In this document: positions 1 to 7,102 of the stretch, one piece after another
How the letters are laid out: each line of letters begins with the position of its first letter
Position numbering within the stretch: position 1 is the first letter of the stretch
IMG/VR virus record: IMGVR_UViG_3300009610_000257
Coordinates: 1-22,777 of that record
Direction: 5' to 3' (one strand)
From: a virus
Length of the DNA stretch: 22,777 nt
Notes under the pieces: generated by a model
Told to the model about the DNA's origin: nothing
The model's input: the letters and a program-made list of their open reading frames with translations, nothing else
The model's database searches: none
Made by a program: the position numbers and the translations under genes

Positions 1-83
1 CAGAGTAGGCCAAGGGCCAGTATCAGCTAGTCCGTAGTCTTGGCGACTAAAGTCTAATGACCACAGAATAGTCATCTAATAAT

Positions 84-113
84 TTGACTTCCAAATTTTT
101 GGATTGCTAGACT
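84..113 (+). promoter_or_regulatory. Candidate sigma70-like promoter (upstream copy)
   Basis: TTGACT at 84-89 is followed by an 18-base spacer and TAGACT at 108-113, which is preceded by TGC as in extended -10 promoters. A further -10-like TATACT lies at 138-143 with TGGACA at 113-118 as a poor -35 partner (19-base spacer). The layout TTGACTTC...TGCTA recurs at 358-386. This is a consensus match by eye only; the host sigma factor is unknown. Confidence 0.3.
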
Positions 114-123
114 GGACATCCAA
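90..123. repeat. Cluster of short inverted repeats in the leader
   Basis: TCCAAA and TTTGGA form a near-palindrome at 90-103. TTGGAT at 99-104 pairs with ATCCAA at 118-123, and TGGA-CA-TCCA forms another small palindrome at 113-122. They overlap the spacer and -10 of the upstream promoter candidate, so they could be repressor or activator sites. No known operator is recognised. Confidence 0.35.
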
Positions 124-324
124 TACTTTGGACTTACTATACTTGCCATCGCCCTACCCGGCGTAGTCGGGTTTGAAGCTTCATTTTTCGCCTTGAAAAT
201 TACTAGTGGTCATCGCATCCGGTTTTTAATTTACATGGGAGTCCCGTATTTTCAGAATTTTTAAAATTTCAGAATTACAGAAAAAGTCCTATGGCAGAGT
301 TGTTGTGGCTGATTCCAAAACGAC

Positions 325-338
325 CACAAGCCCTTGTG
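325..338. promoter_or_regulatory. 14-base palindrome upstream of the terS promoter candidate
   Basis: CACAAG-CC-CTTGTG is a perfect 6+6 inverted repeat ending 19 bases before the -35 hexamer at 358. The right half also belongs to a larger hairpin in which AAGCCC (329 onward) can pair with GGGCTT (ending at 359). Its position fits an operator or activator site, but no binding protein is known. Confidence 0.35.
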
Positions 339-357
339 TATGTTGAAGTTACAGGGC

Positions 358-386
358 TTGACTTCGGCATCAAAGTATGCTACCCT
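358..386 (+). promoter_or_regulatory. Candidate promoter for the terminase operon
   Basis: TTGACT at 358-363, a 17-base spacer and TACCCT at 381-386 with an immediately preceding TGC give an extended -10 type promoter. Transcription would start near 393, about 25 bases before the terS start codon. The first eight bases (TTGACTTC) and the TGCTA of the -10 region match the element at 84-113. It is the best placed promoter for the whole rightward gene block. Confidence 0.45.
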
Positions 387-417
387 TGTCCTACATTAAT
401 TCATTTGGTGCAGTCTA

Positions 418-951
418 ATGTTTATTAATGAAGAAGACTTCAAGTCTCGTGTAGCTTCCGAGAATAATCTCTCGCATCAAATCAAGCGATGCGGTTCTGG
501 CAGAACTCCCAATACTATCAATCGCACCTTTGAGGAGCGCGAAGTTATTGGAAGTGATGCTAGATTAGTCGGTCCTTCGGAAGCTGCCTCTTTGCACGGT
601 TGCTCAGTATCTCAGGCTCATGCTTACGCGCAGGGTAATAACAGTTCTGGTAATCGTAATCCTGATTCTGAGCTGCATCAGCGTGTCAACAAGAGACTGG
701 CTGATGTCCGCGAATCTGCCATTGATAAGATTCTTTCGACGATGGAGAATCTCACGGACGATAAACTTTCAAAAGCGAAAGCGGGTGAGTTAGGAAGTGT
801 TGCATCGTCACTCTCAAAAGTAATGCAAACGACTCTCCCGCGTGAGAACCAGAATTACAATCCTAACGGCGCCGTTCAAATCGTTATCTTTGCTCCGCCT
901 CAGAAGGACGAGGAAAGATACGAGACTGTTCATGTGAATCGGGTAGCTTAG
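418..951 (+). CDS. terS: Probable terminase small subunit
   Basis: This 177-residue protein precedes the packaging and head genes, where a small terminase is expected. Small terminase recognises phage DNA and presents it to the large subunit for packaging. Residues about 50-71 (LVGPSEAASLHG...) look like a helix-turn-helix DNA-binding segment. The middle (about 85-140) is predicted helical and could form the oligomer core. The C-terminal stretch QIVIFAPPQKDEERYETV resembles the tail of many small terminases, which contacts the large subunit. The ATG at 418 is the only in-frame ATG before the helix-turn-helix, but its upstream sequence (GGTGCAGTCTA) is a poor Shine-Dalgarno. Assignment rests on position and motif recall; another DNA-binding protein is possible. 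Confidence 0.75.
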   Translation: MFINEEDFKSRVASENNLSHQIKRCGSGRTPNTINRTFEEREVIGSDARLVGPSEAASLHGCSVSQAHAYAQGNNSSGNRNPDSELHQRVNKRLADVRESAIDKILSTMENLTDDKLSKAKAGELGSVASSLSKVMQTTLPRENQNYNPNGAVQIVIFAPPQKDEERYETVHVNRVA

Positions 952-952
952 T

Positions 953-969
953 CTAGGGAGAATCTAATG
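953..969 (+). promoter_or_regulatory. Ribosome binding leader, copy 1 of a 17-base repeat
   Basis: CTAGGGAGAATCTAATG contains a GGGAG Shine-Dalgarno and the start codon of the 58-residue gene. The identical 17 bases occur at 17206-17222 before the lipoprotein gene. A one-mismatch version of its 3' part precedes the scaffold gene (GGAGAGTCTAATG, 7093-7105), and the shorter AGTCTAATG precedes terS. Confidence 0.6.
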
Positions 970-1143
970 CACAAGTATCATGTAATTCTAGCAGACGGCA
1001 CAGAACGGGACATCATGGCGTCCGAAATCATTTTGGACAATGGGTCTTTGGTATTCAGAAGTGATTACGGCGACCCGACTGTCGTCTACGCACCCGATAC
1101 TTGGGTGATGGTTGAAGTCGAACGCAAGGACGACAAGGAATAG
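967..1143 (+). CDS. Small hypothetical protein (58 aa)
   Basis: A 58-residue ORF starts at the ATG with a strong GGGAG site 4 bases past the ribosome-contact region and ends at TAG 1141-1143. The product begins MHKYHVILADGTERDIMA and has alternating hydrophobic and polar residues that suggest a small all-beta fold; the C-terminus is charged (VEVERKDDKE). It has no cysteine, signal peptide or membrane segment. It lies 15 bases after terS and 46 before the PDNSLP gene, so it is probably co-transcribed with them. The family is not recognised; coding status rests on the ribosome site, spacing and composition. Confidence 0.7.
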   Translation: MHKYHVILADGTERDIMASEIILDNGSLVFRSDYGDPTVVYAPDTWVMVEVERKDDKE

Positions 1144-1189
1144 TTTCCCCTTTCACAATCACGCAATTAGATTCACTGGAGAGAAAACA

Positions 1190-1531
1190 ATGGGTGCATC
1201 AAGACTTGCTCTGATTACGTATCTCGATGGTTCTGGTGGAGTTCCTGACAATTCTTTGCCGGGAATTTCTGGTCCTGTAGACCCAGGATATGGTCAGGGC
1301 CGTCCGCCTTATCCTTCTCAGGGACTTCCGGGCGGTGGACATATTTCCACACTCCCAGTATTCCCGTTCGACCCCACTCTCTCACCAGACAATTCACTTC
1401 CCGGAGAACAGCCCGAAGCTGGGAATGAACTGCCACGGCCCGGCAAGAAGTATGTGGTCAAGTGGCTTGCTTGCCACGGTCTGATTCTGGTCCCAGACAA
1501 TTCGCTTCCTGCAACTCCGGAACCGAAGTAG
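1190..1531 (+). CDS. Proline/glycine-rich protein with three PDNSLP motifs
   Basis: This 113-residue protein contains three exact PDNSLP hexapeptides at about residues 19-24, 66-71 and 102-107, in a Pro/Gly-rich background (GRPPYPSQGLPGGG). A short ordered-looking segment, KKYVVKWLACHGLIL (86-100), precedes the last copy. The ATG at 1190 is chosen because GGAGAG lies 7-12 bases upstream; a longer reading frame from 1112 would overlap the previous gene without a better site. There is no signal peptide or transmembrane helix. Spaced proline motifs could be docking sites for a host or virion partner. Function is unknown. It is the last gene before the intrinsic terminator at 1579. Confidence 0.75.
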   Translation: MGASRLALITYLDGSGGVPDNSLPGISGPVDPGYGQGRPPYPSQGLPGGGHISTLPVFPFDPTLSPDNSLPGEQPEAGNELPRPGKKYVVKWLACHGLILVPDNSLPATPEPK

Positions 1532-1578
1532 TAGAGTTTCGTCGTCGCCTCCTTACCAAATAAAAACGACGGCGATTC

Positions 1579-1615
1579 GGGGGCTGTCATCAGCCATGTG
1601 ACAGTCCCCATTTTT
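1579..1615 (+). terminator. Strong intrinsic terminator after the PDNSLP gene
   Basis: GGGGGCTGTCA (1579-1589) pairs with TGACAGTCCCC (1599-1609) as an 11-base stem with one G-U pair and a 9-base loop, followed after one A by TTTTTC. This is a textbook Rho-independent terminator. It falls inside a co-directional gene block, so downstream genes need readthrough, antitermination or their own promoter. Confidence 0.9.
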
Positions 1616-1640
1616 CTCTAATCTGACTCTAGGTCACATA

Positions 1641-1859
1641 ATGCTAGGAGCTATCACTAGGATTCTACCGGATAAGTCATACGGATTCATTCATTCGGAT
1701 GGGAAGTTCTATTTTTTTCACAAAGATTTAGTCTCGAAGGAATCTCCCTTACAGTTTCATGAACTGAAGGTAACGCAGCAGGTTTCTTTTGAGCCTTCGT
1801 CAAGAATCATCAATGGCGAAGAAAAGCTTAGGGCAGAGAATGTAATCTTCGTTCTGTAG
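1641..1859 (+). CDS. Cold-shock-domain-like protein
   Basis: The 72-residue product matches the cold shock domain in length and layout. It has an early strand GAITRILPDKSYGFI with an RNP1-like KSYGFI (residues 12-17) and an RNP2-like FYFFHKDL (23-30), the aromatic strips that stack on single-stranded RNA or DNA. Cold shock proteins melt RNA structure and can act as transcription antiterminators. It is the first gene after the terminator at 1579-1615, so a role in readthrough is an attractive but untested inference. An AGG lies 11 bases before the ATG. A non-nucleic-acid OB-fold protein is the main alternative. Confidence 0.75.
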   Translation: MLGAITRILPDKSYGFIHSDGKFYFFHKDLVSKESPLQFHELKVTQQVSFEPSSRIINGEEKLRAENVIFVL

Positions 1860-1871
1860 GAGTTTCAGACA

Positions 1872-2474
1872 ATGCCAATTCCCAAAGAAACAATGGACAA
1901 GATTCAGTGGATGCAAGACCATCCAATCCAACTGGATATTGTTACCAAGGGTTGTTTCTGCACTCAGCACATCATAGGTGAGGAAATTGTGGAAGGCTTG
2001 AACGGCTATCCACAGAAGGCCGTGCCGTCAGACTGCATCGTGACAGTTCCAGGTCTGAAGCGTAGACTTGTATTCTCACGAGAAGAAGTGATGGAAGTCT
2101 TCTCTGCTGCCGCTGGTGAACCTGTTTCTCCAGTAGTCTCTAGTCTCAATCCCAATTCAGCAGTGCTCGGCGCTCCATCCTTTACTCTGCGCGTGCTGGG
2201 TTCAGGATTTGCTCCATCTTCTATCATTGTATTCAATGGTAGCGATGAACCTACTACATTTGTATCTCCCACAGAGATTACAACTGGAGTAAACATGGAG
2301 ACTGCTGGAGTAGCCGTTGCAGTTCCGGTTAAAGTCCGGAATGCAAATGGTTTGGAATCTGCGCCTACAAACTTCACATTCACAGAAGCTGCTTCTAGAA
2401 CTGCTGCTCAGAAGGTCGAAGACAAGAAGACTGAAGTCAAAGTCGAGACTGTGAAGGAAGCAGCTAAGAAGTAA
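1872..2474 (+). CDS. IPT/TIG Ig-like domain protein, possible virion decoration protein
   Basis: This 200-residue protein has two parts and a tail. Residues 1-80 form an unrecognised domain with CFC at 28-30 and C55. Residues about 87-171 (PVVSSLNPNSAVLGAPSFTLRVLGSGF...) read as an IPT/TIG Ig-like domain, with the typical GSGF turn, VFNGS and the closing strand VKVRNANGLESAPTNFTF. The final 30 residues are Lys/Glu-rich and probably disordered. Ig-like domains are common on phage capsids and tails, where they bind surfaces or glycans. AGGAG lies 11-15 bases before the ATG. It sits 3 bases before terL. Its place in the virion is inferred only from the domain and the neighbours. Confidence 0.75.
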   Translation: MPIPKETMDKIQWMQDHPIQLDIVTKGCFCTQHIIGEEIVEGLNGYPQKAVPSDCIVTVPGLKRRLVFSREEVMEVFSAAAGEPVSPVVSSLNPNSAVLGAPSFTLRVLGSGFAPSSIIVFNGSDEPTTFVSPTEITTGVNMETAGVAVAVPVKVRNANGLESAPTNFTFTEAASRTAAQKVEDKKTEVKVETVKEAAKK

Positions 2475-2477
2475 TCT

Positions 2478-4145
2478 ATGTTCCAGACTAGGCTGGTTGA
2501 TGGGGCTGTCCAGAAATATTGGCAGCCCTTCAAGACACAAGAAGATTTTCTTAAGATACCTGATACCGTCAAAGAAGCATTCTTTGGTGGGAAGTTGGGT
2601 GGTGGAAAGTCTGATTGTCTCTTGATGTTACCAGTCGTTAGGAACTGGATTAATATTCCTGGGTTTGAGGGAGTGATTTTTCGTCAATCATTCCCTCAGC
2701 TTGAGGAATCATTAATCCCTAGAAGCAAGGAATACTACTATCCTATCGGTGGCAAGTATAATGAGTCCAAGCATTTCTGGACTTTTACATGCCGTGATGA
2801 GGATGGCAGACAGACTGGAGTTTCTTATATCAGATTGTTATTCCTAGAAGATGAAGCAGACGCTAGAGAGCATGACACTGCCGAGTTTCCTTATATTGGA
2901 TTTGATGAGTTAACTCACTTCTCATGGTGGGTTTACTCATACATGAAGACTAGGAATAGAACATCCATTCCTAATCTTCCTTGCATTATTCGTAGTGCAA
3001 GCAATCCCGGAAACATCGGCCACGGTTGGGTAAAGAAAAGATTCATAGACCCAGAGAAGCATGGATACAAATTAATTATCGACCATAAGACGAAGGAACG
3101 GCGCATCTTCATTCCTTCATCATTGGAAGATAATATCTATATCCAGAACAAGGATTCATACGCCAACTCCTTGAAGGATTTGCCTGAAGCTGAGTATAAG
3201 GCTAAAGTCCTCGGAGATTGGGAAGCGTTTTCTGGGCAAGTGTTTGAGGAGTTCCTGAAGTTCCCATTAGATGGTGATACCTCAGGAAAATGTCATACTT
3301 GTTCTGCTTTTGAAATACCAGTCTGGTGGAAGAAGTTTGTTTCTATAGACTGGGGATATGTTCATCCTACTGTCATTCATTGGTTTGCTCTTGCTCCTAC
3401 TGGAAGGGTATACCTCTATCGCAGATACGCCGCCAAGAAGCAGAAAGTATCACAGTGGGCATCGACGTTCTCGCTACTATCGCGTGAGGAAGAATACGAG
3501 TTCATCAAACTCGACCCTTCAGCTTGGCAGAACAGAGGGACTGAGCAAACAATAGCTGAGGAGTTTCAGAAGTATTCAGGTAAGACTCCTACTAAGGCTG
3601 ATAACGACAGACTTGGTGGGAAGCTCCTATTACATGAATACTTGAGACTCACTCCTAGAGCAAGACCAGAAGTCTCAACAGAGTATGATGCAGACTTTGC
3701 TCAGTCTCTGATGCGCCAAGGTAATATGCGTGAGTTTGATGTCTATATGGCACAATTCACGCCTGTAATTCAGGATGAGAATCTTCCTAAATTACAAATC
3801 TTCGAGCAGTTCGATGAAGTATGCGAGACTCTCACAACTTGTGTCTATGACCAAGACGCAAAGGCTAAGAGAGCAGAAGACGTAAAGAAGTGGGACGCTA
3901 CAGACGAGACAATTGGAGATGATGATTACGATACTTTGAGGTATGGTCTAAAAGGAATAGACAAATACATCGAAGAAGTCGAATCAATCTCAAAGGGACT
4001 AGCTAAACTAGGAAGCATCTATGCAGACCTCGAAACATCCGGTAATCAAACAGCGTTTTATCGGCGCTTGGAAAGTCTTGAGAGGTCAAATAGTCCTGGT
4101 AGAGCCAAACTCTACAAGTCTCTCGGGAGAAGCCGTCCATTCTGA
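2478..4145 (+). CDS. terL: Terminase large subunit (packaging ATPase/nuclease)
   Basis: This 555-residue motor pumps DNA into the procapsid and cuts the concatemer. The ATPase domain has a Walker A-like GKLGGGKS (38-45), a Walker B YIGFDEL with the D143-E144 pair and motif C SASNP (173-177). The nuclease domain begins near residue 285 with SIDWGYVHPT, D291 being the first expected metal ligand, and YDADFAQSLMRQ further on fits a later part of the RNase H-like fold. Length is usual for large terminases. The ATG lies 3 bases after the preceding stop and has only a weak ribosome site, suggesting translational coupling. The last 125 bases overlap the next gene in another frame. Confidence 0.97.
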   Translation: MFQTRLVDGAVQKYWQPFKTQEDFLKIPDTVKEAFFGGKLGGGKSDCLLMLPVVRNWINIPGFEGVIFRQSFPQLEESLIPRSKEYYYPIGGKYNESKHFWTFTCRDEDGRQTGVSYIRLLFLEDEADAREHDTAEFPYIGFDELTHFSWWVYSYMKTRNRTSIPNLPCIIRSASNPGNIGHGWVKKRFIDPEKHGYKLIIDHKTKERRIFIPSSLEDNIYIQNKDSYANSLKDLPEAEYKAKVLGDWEAFSGQVFEEFLKFPLDGDTSGKCHTCSAFEIPVWWKKFVSIDWGYVHPTVIHWFALAPTGRVYLYRRYAAKKQKVSQWASTFSLLSREEEYEFIKLDPSAWQNRGTEQTIAEEFQKYSGKTPTKADNDRLGGKLLLHEYLRLTPRARPEVSTEYDADFAQSLMRQGNMREFDVYMAQFTPVIQDENLPKLQIFEQFDEVCETLTTCVYDQDAKAKRAEDVKKWDATDETIGDDDYDTLRYGLKGIDKYIEEVESISKGLAKLGSIYADLETSGNQTAFYRRLESLERSNSPGRAKLYKSLGRSRPF

Positions 4146-4419
4146 GTGTTTGGTCTGTGCTGAAAAGGAAATGCAGATAGAGTTCTTGAGTGATGAGATT
4201 CGATTCCTCAGAACTCTGGTGAAATCTCCTGAGATTGTTCCAGTAGATGGAGAACCCATCACAGAAGTCTCAGAGATGGAGCCAATCAAAGTCACTCGTA
4301 GGACTATGAAGCAAGTCCGTCGAGAACTAGAGCTGAAACATAGGAATCAGGAATCTCTGCGCGAATCTGTAGTGCATGAGACTGATACTCCACCAATATC
4401 GGCAGTTGTGGTAAAGTAA
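4021..4419 (+). CDS. Small CxxC coiled-coil protein overlapping the terL 3' end
   Basis: The reading frame from ATG 4021 gives 132 residues. AGGAAG lies 6-11 bases upstream, which supports this start even though it overlaps terL by 125 bases; ATG 4171 is the alternative and would remove the CLVC motif. Residues 43-46 (CLVC) precede a charged heptad-like helix (KEMQIEFLSDEIRFLRTLV), a pattern I recall from small proteins encoded between terL and portal in environmental phages. A second helical, basic segment (RRTMKQVRRELELKHRN) follows. No enzyme motif is seen. It could be an assembly or connector accessory; function unknown. Confidence 0.65.
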   Translation: MQTSKHPVIKQRFIGAWKVLRGQIVLVEPNSTSLSGEAVHSECLVCAEKEMQIEFLSDEIRFLRTLVKSPEIVPVDGEPITEVSEMEPIKVTRRTMKQVRRELELKHRNQESLRESVVHETDTPPISAVVVK

Positions 4420-4420
4420 A

Positions 4421-6823
4421 ATGTATCCTCCTGACGACGAACTTTCAGACCAAGAACCTGAGTTTGACTTGGGCGGAGAAATGGCCGCCCATGATGAACA
4501 GGTAGATTCTGAAATGTCTGGCGAGCCGGGCATGGAAGAAGAATTGCCTGAAGAAGCCGCGCCGTTAGAAGAAGAACTGGTAGAACCGGAAGAAGAAGAA
4601 GTCGAAGAACCAGATGATACAGAAGTTCAGAATATAATCTCTGGCCTGACCCAACAGTATGACGTAATAGAGCAGCCAGTTCGTGAGTCTCGTTCGCGTA
4701 TGCTGAAGCTCTTGGACTTATACTGGCAGGGTCTAACAAACTGGTTCTGGTCTGAGGCGTTGATGGACTGGCGTCCCATTACTTCCGATGATTTGGGAGA
4801 AGATGGAGAACTGCCAAAGACTATCAACGTCTATAAGCCTTATGGTGAATCTATCATCGCGGCCTTGTCAGCGGCAGTCCCAAAGACTAGATTCTACCCT
4901 GAGGATGCAGACAATTACGATGATATCGTTACGGCCAAGACGAAATCAGTAATTGTTGACAAGGTAGAACTGGACAACGAAGCAGAGCTTCTCCTAATGA
5001 AAGCTCTCTTTATCATTTTCAATCAAGGCCCAGTCGCAGCATACATCAAGTCTGAGAATTACGGGAAGTCTGAGAAGAAACCCGTAATGGGCCAGCAAGA
5101 GAAGCAAGTAGACGATTTTGTCTGCCCACAATGTGGCGCTCCCATGATGCCGTCTATGGAACAGATGGCACAATGTGAGTCTTGCGGATTCCAAGGACAA
5201 CCAATCAATGACCCAAAGGTTGAAATCGAAGAAGTAATTGAGAGGCATGAAGAACTCTACAGAAAGAAGATTTGTATAGAGCTTTATGGCGCATTCCATT
5301 TCTTCGTTCCTGCGTGGGTCAGAACTCAGAAAGAAACCCCATATATCGGCTGTGATTACGAAGCCGATTTATCGTGGGCAAAAGATACCTACACGAACGT
5401 CGCGGATTCGATTCAAGGCACACCGTCGCCGGATACATACTTGAGATGGGCGAGACTGACATCGCAGTATATCGACCAGTCCACGACTCAGCTTGTAACT
5501 ATCCGCAAGAGATGGTATCGTCCGTGGGCATACAATATGCTCGCGGCAGAACAGGCTGAACTTCTGAAGACGCGCTTCCCACGCGGCTTATTCGTCACCT
5601 ATGTGAATGACCAGATTGCAGAATATAAAGAGGAAGAACTCGATGATGTCTGGCACATCTCTGAGAATCCTCTTTATAATGATATTTTTGGTCAGCCTAT
5701 GGGCCGTGGCTTAGTTGATGTTCAAGATTTGTCTGACGAACTCCTGAACCTCACAAGAGACACAGTAGCTCAGGGAATAGGCGTCACGTTTGCAGACCCG
5801 TCTGTATTAGATATACAGAAGTGGCGGCAGTCAAGGGCAAGACCTGGTGACGTATTCCCCACGAAGCCGTCATTAAACAAAAACATCTCAGATGGATTCT
5901 ACCAGACTACCGTCGCCAATCTCTCACAAGAAGTTGACAGGTTCGTCAACAGAATTGAGATGATGGCACAGTTCACGTCTGGTGCTTATCCTTCAATTTA
6001 CGGCGGCGTGCAAAAGTCTGGTTCTGGGACTTTCGGTGAATACGAGTCCAACAAGAATCAGGCACTTCAGAGACTCCAAATCAACTGGAGAGTTCTTGGT
6101 AATTGGTGGGCACAGCTTATGAGTAAAGCTGCCAACCTCTATATCAAGACTATGGAAGTCGAAGAAGACAAGTATGTCTCCAAAGTTGGGAATCAGTTCG
6201 TAAACAACTGGATTAAGAAATCTGAACTTCAGGGTTCGATTGGATTAGTCCGGGCCGAATACAACGAACAATTCCCAATCTCTTGGTCCCAGAAGAAGGA
6301 CATTGTTACGAACCTGCTAACACTGGGGAACGAACAAATCAATATGATTCTGGGCCGTCCTGAGAACAGCAGTCTCATCTCATCTATTCTGGGCCTATCA
6401 GAAATCTTCATTCCCGGTGAGGATGATAGGAATAAGCAGCTGTGGGAAATCCTGGAACTTATCAAGACTTCTGACCAGTTCCAGCCATCTATTCCTGTTC
6501 CTCCCGGAATGGACCCAGAGATGGCAGCACAGCAGGGAATGGGACTACCACCACAACCTACTGTTCCTATCGAACCTGAGACTGATGACGATGAAGTCCA
6601 CGTTGCAGTCTGCAAGGAGATTCTCAATAGTGAGAAGGGTATTCTCCTGAAGCAGACGAACGATAACGCCTATCAGAACATTCTTGCTCATCTTCGCCAG
6701 CATGTAGACAAGCAGGCTCAGGATGAGATGAATGAAATGATGAAGCAGTCCCAGATGCAACAGATGGGAATGACTCCTCCGCCAGAAGAAGGTGGTGAAG
6801 TTCCTCCTGAGGAGACATTGTAA
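4421..6823 (+). CDS. Portal protein with acidic N-terminus and zinc-ribbon-like insert
   Basis: This 800-residue protein follows terL and precedes the scaffold and capsid genes, as expected for the dodecameric DNA-entry portal. Residues 5-68 are almost wholly acidic and probably disordered. The body (about 80 onward: YWQGLTNWFW, the VYKPYGESIIAALSAAVP segment, then long helical segments) fits large podovirus portals. C235-x2-C238 and C252-x2-C255 form a likely zinc ribbon between the early body and EEVIERHEELYRKK. The C-terminal part is Gln/Met/Pro-rich, consistent with a barrel or tail extension. The ATG follows the previous stop by one base. Assignment rests on size, order and sequence feel, not on an alignment. 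Confidence 0.88.
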   Translation: MYPPDDELSDQEPEFDLGGEMAAHDEQVDSEMSGEPGMEEELPEEAAPLEEELVEPEEEEVEEPDDTEVQNIISGLTQQYDVIEQPVRESRSRMLKLLDLYWQGLTNWFWSEALMDWRPITSDDLGEDGELPKTINVYKPYGESIIAALSAAVPKTRFYPEDADNYDDIVTAKTKSVIVDKVELDNEAELLLMKALFIIFNQGPVAAYIKSENYGKSEKKPVMGQQEKQVDDFVCPQCGAPMMPSMEQMAQCESCGFQGQPINDPKVEIEEVIERHEELYRKKICIELYGAFHFFVPAWVRTQKETPYIGCDYEADLSWAKDTYTNVADSIQGTPSPDTYLRWARLTSQYIDQSTTQLVTIRKRWYRPWAYNMLAAEQAELLKTRFPRGLFVTYVNDQIAEYKEEELDDVWHISENPLYNDIFGQPMGRGLVDVQDLSDELLNLTRDTVAQGIGVTFADPSVLDIQKWRQSRARPGDVFPTKPSLNKNISDGFYQTTVANLSQEVDRFVNRIEMMAQFTSGAYPSIYGGVQKSGSGTFGEYESNKNQALQRLQINWRVLGNWWAQLMSKAANLYIKTMEVEEDKYVSKVGNQFVNNWIKKSELQGSIGLVRAEYNEQFPISWSQKKDIVTNLLTLGNEQINMILGRPENSSLISSILGLSEIFIPGEDDRNKQLWEILELIKTSDQFQPSIPVPPGMDPEMAAQQGMGLPPQPTVPIEPETDDDEVHVAVCKEILNSEKGILLKQTNDNAYQNILAHLRQHVDKQAQDEMNEMMKQSQMQQMGMTPPPEEGGEVPPEETL

Positions 6824-7080
6824 TGCCAACGAAACTTCTCAACGTAGGAGTTGTGAACGTAATCACTAACAATGCTATAATGGCACTTCCTGCCAAGGCG
6901 TGCAGGATGTTCATTACTGCACTGACAGCAACGTCAGTAGACATTAGCAATAATGCTGATATGTCTAATGCTAAGAACTCTGTAGTTGCTACAGGCCCAG
7001 CTTTTTCCGAGGCCGGAGTAGACACAGCAGCAGGGTTCATTCGAGTAAACGGCGGGAATGCTAATATCCGCCTTGTCTAA
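6823..7080 (+). CDS. Small beta-rich virion-associated hypothetical protein (85 aa)
   Basis: The ATG shares its A with the portal stop codon (TAATG), so translation is coupled to the portal. The 85 residues alternate hydrophobic and small polar residues (VGVVNVITNNAIMALPAKACRM) and end FIRVNGGNANIRLV. This suggests a small beta-sandwich like those of head decoration or minor capsid proteins. One cysteine is present; there is no signal peptide or membrane helix. Its position between portal and scaffold implies a head role, but no specific family is recognised. Confidence 0.65.
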   Translation: MPTKLLNVGVVNVITNNAIMALPAKACRMFITALTATSVDISNNADMSNAKNSVVATGPAFSEAGVDTAAGFIRVNGGNANIRLV

Positions 7081-7102
7081 TTTTCTATGAGTGGAGAGTC
7101 TA

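Larger units (their letters stand above)
1..417. other. Non-coding leader upstream of the packaging operon
   Basis: No ORF with a ribosome binding site is seen in the first 417 bases; all three forward frames hit a stop within the first 40 bases. The stretch is richer in A/T than the genes that follow, notably from about 180 to 290. It contains two promoter-like elements of the same layout (84-113 and 358-386), several short inverted repeats (90-123 and 325-338) and a direct repeat of TTCAGAATT near 251 and 269. It most likely separates the preceding gene block from the late operon and carries its control signals. Confidence 0.5.

Noticed and set aside
57-71. AGTCTAATG start-like context at the window start
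   Set aside because: The frame gives only four codons (MTTE) before a stop, so it is not a gene; it only echoes the TCTAATG start context seen elsewhere.
156-187. Hairpin ACCCG...CGGGT and palindrome TGAAGCTTCA followed by TTTTT, as a possible terminator
   Set aside because: The stem of the first is five bases with no T-run, and the second has no loop, so neither is a good intrinsic terminator.
291-428. 45-residue + strand ORF (MAELLWLIPKRPQALVYVEV...) ending inside the terS start
   Set aside because: It has no real ribosome site, spans the likely promoter and palindrome, and overlaps terS by 11 bases. Composition does not help; it may be chance.
1112-1189. Longer N-terminus for the PDNSLP protein from ATG 1112
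   Set aside because: It overlaps the 58-residue gene, has no ribosome site, and the added residues lack the composition of the rest; ATG 1190 has a clear GGAGAG.
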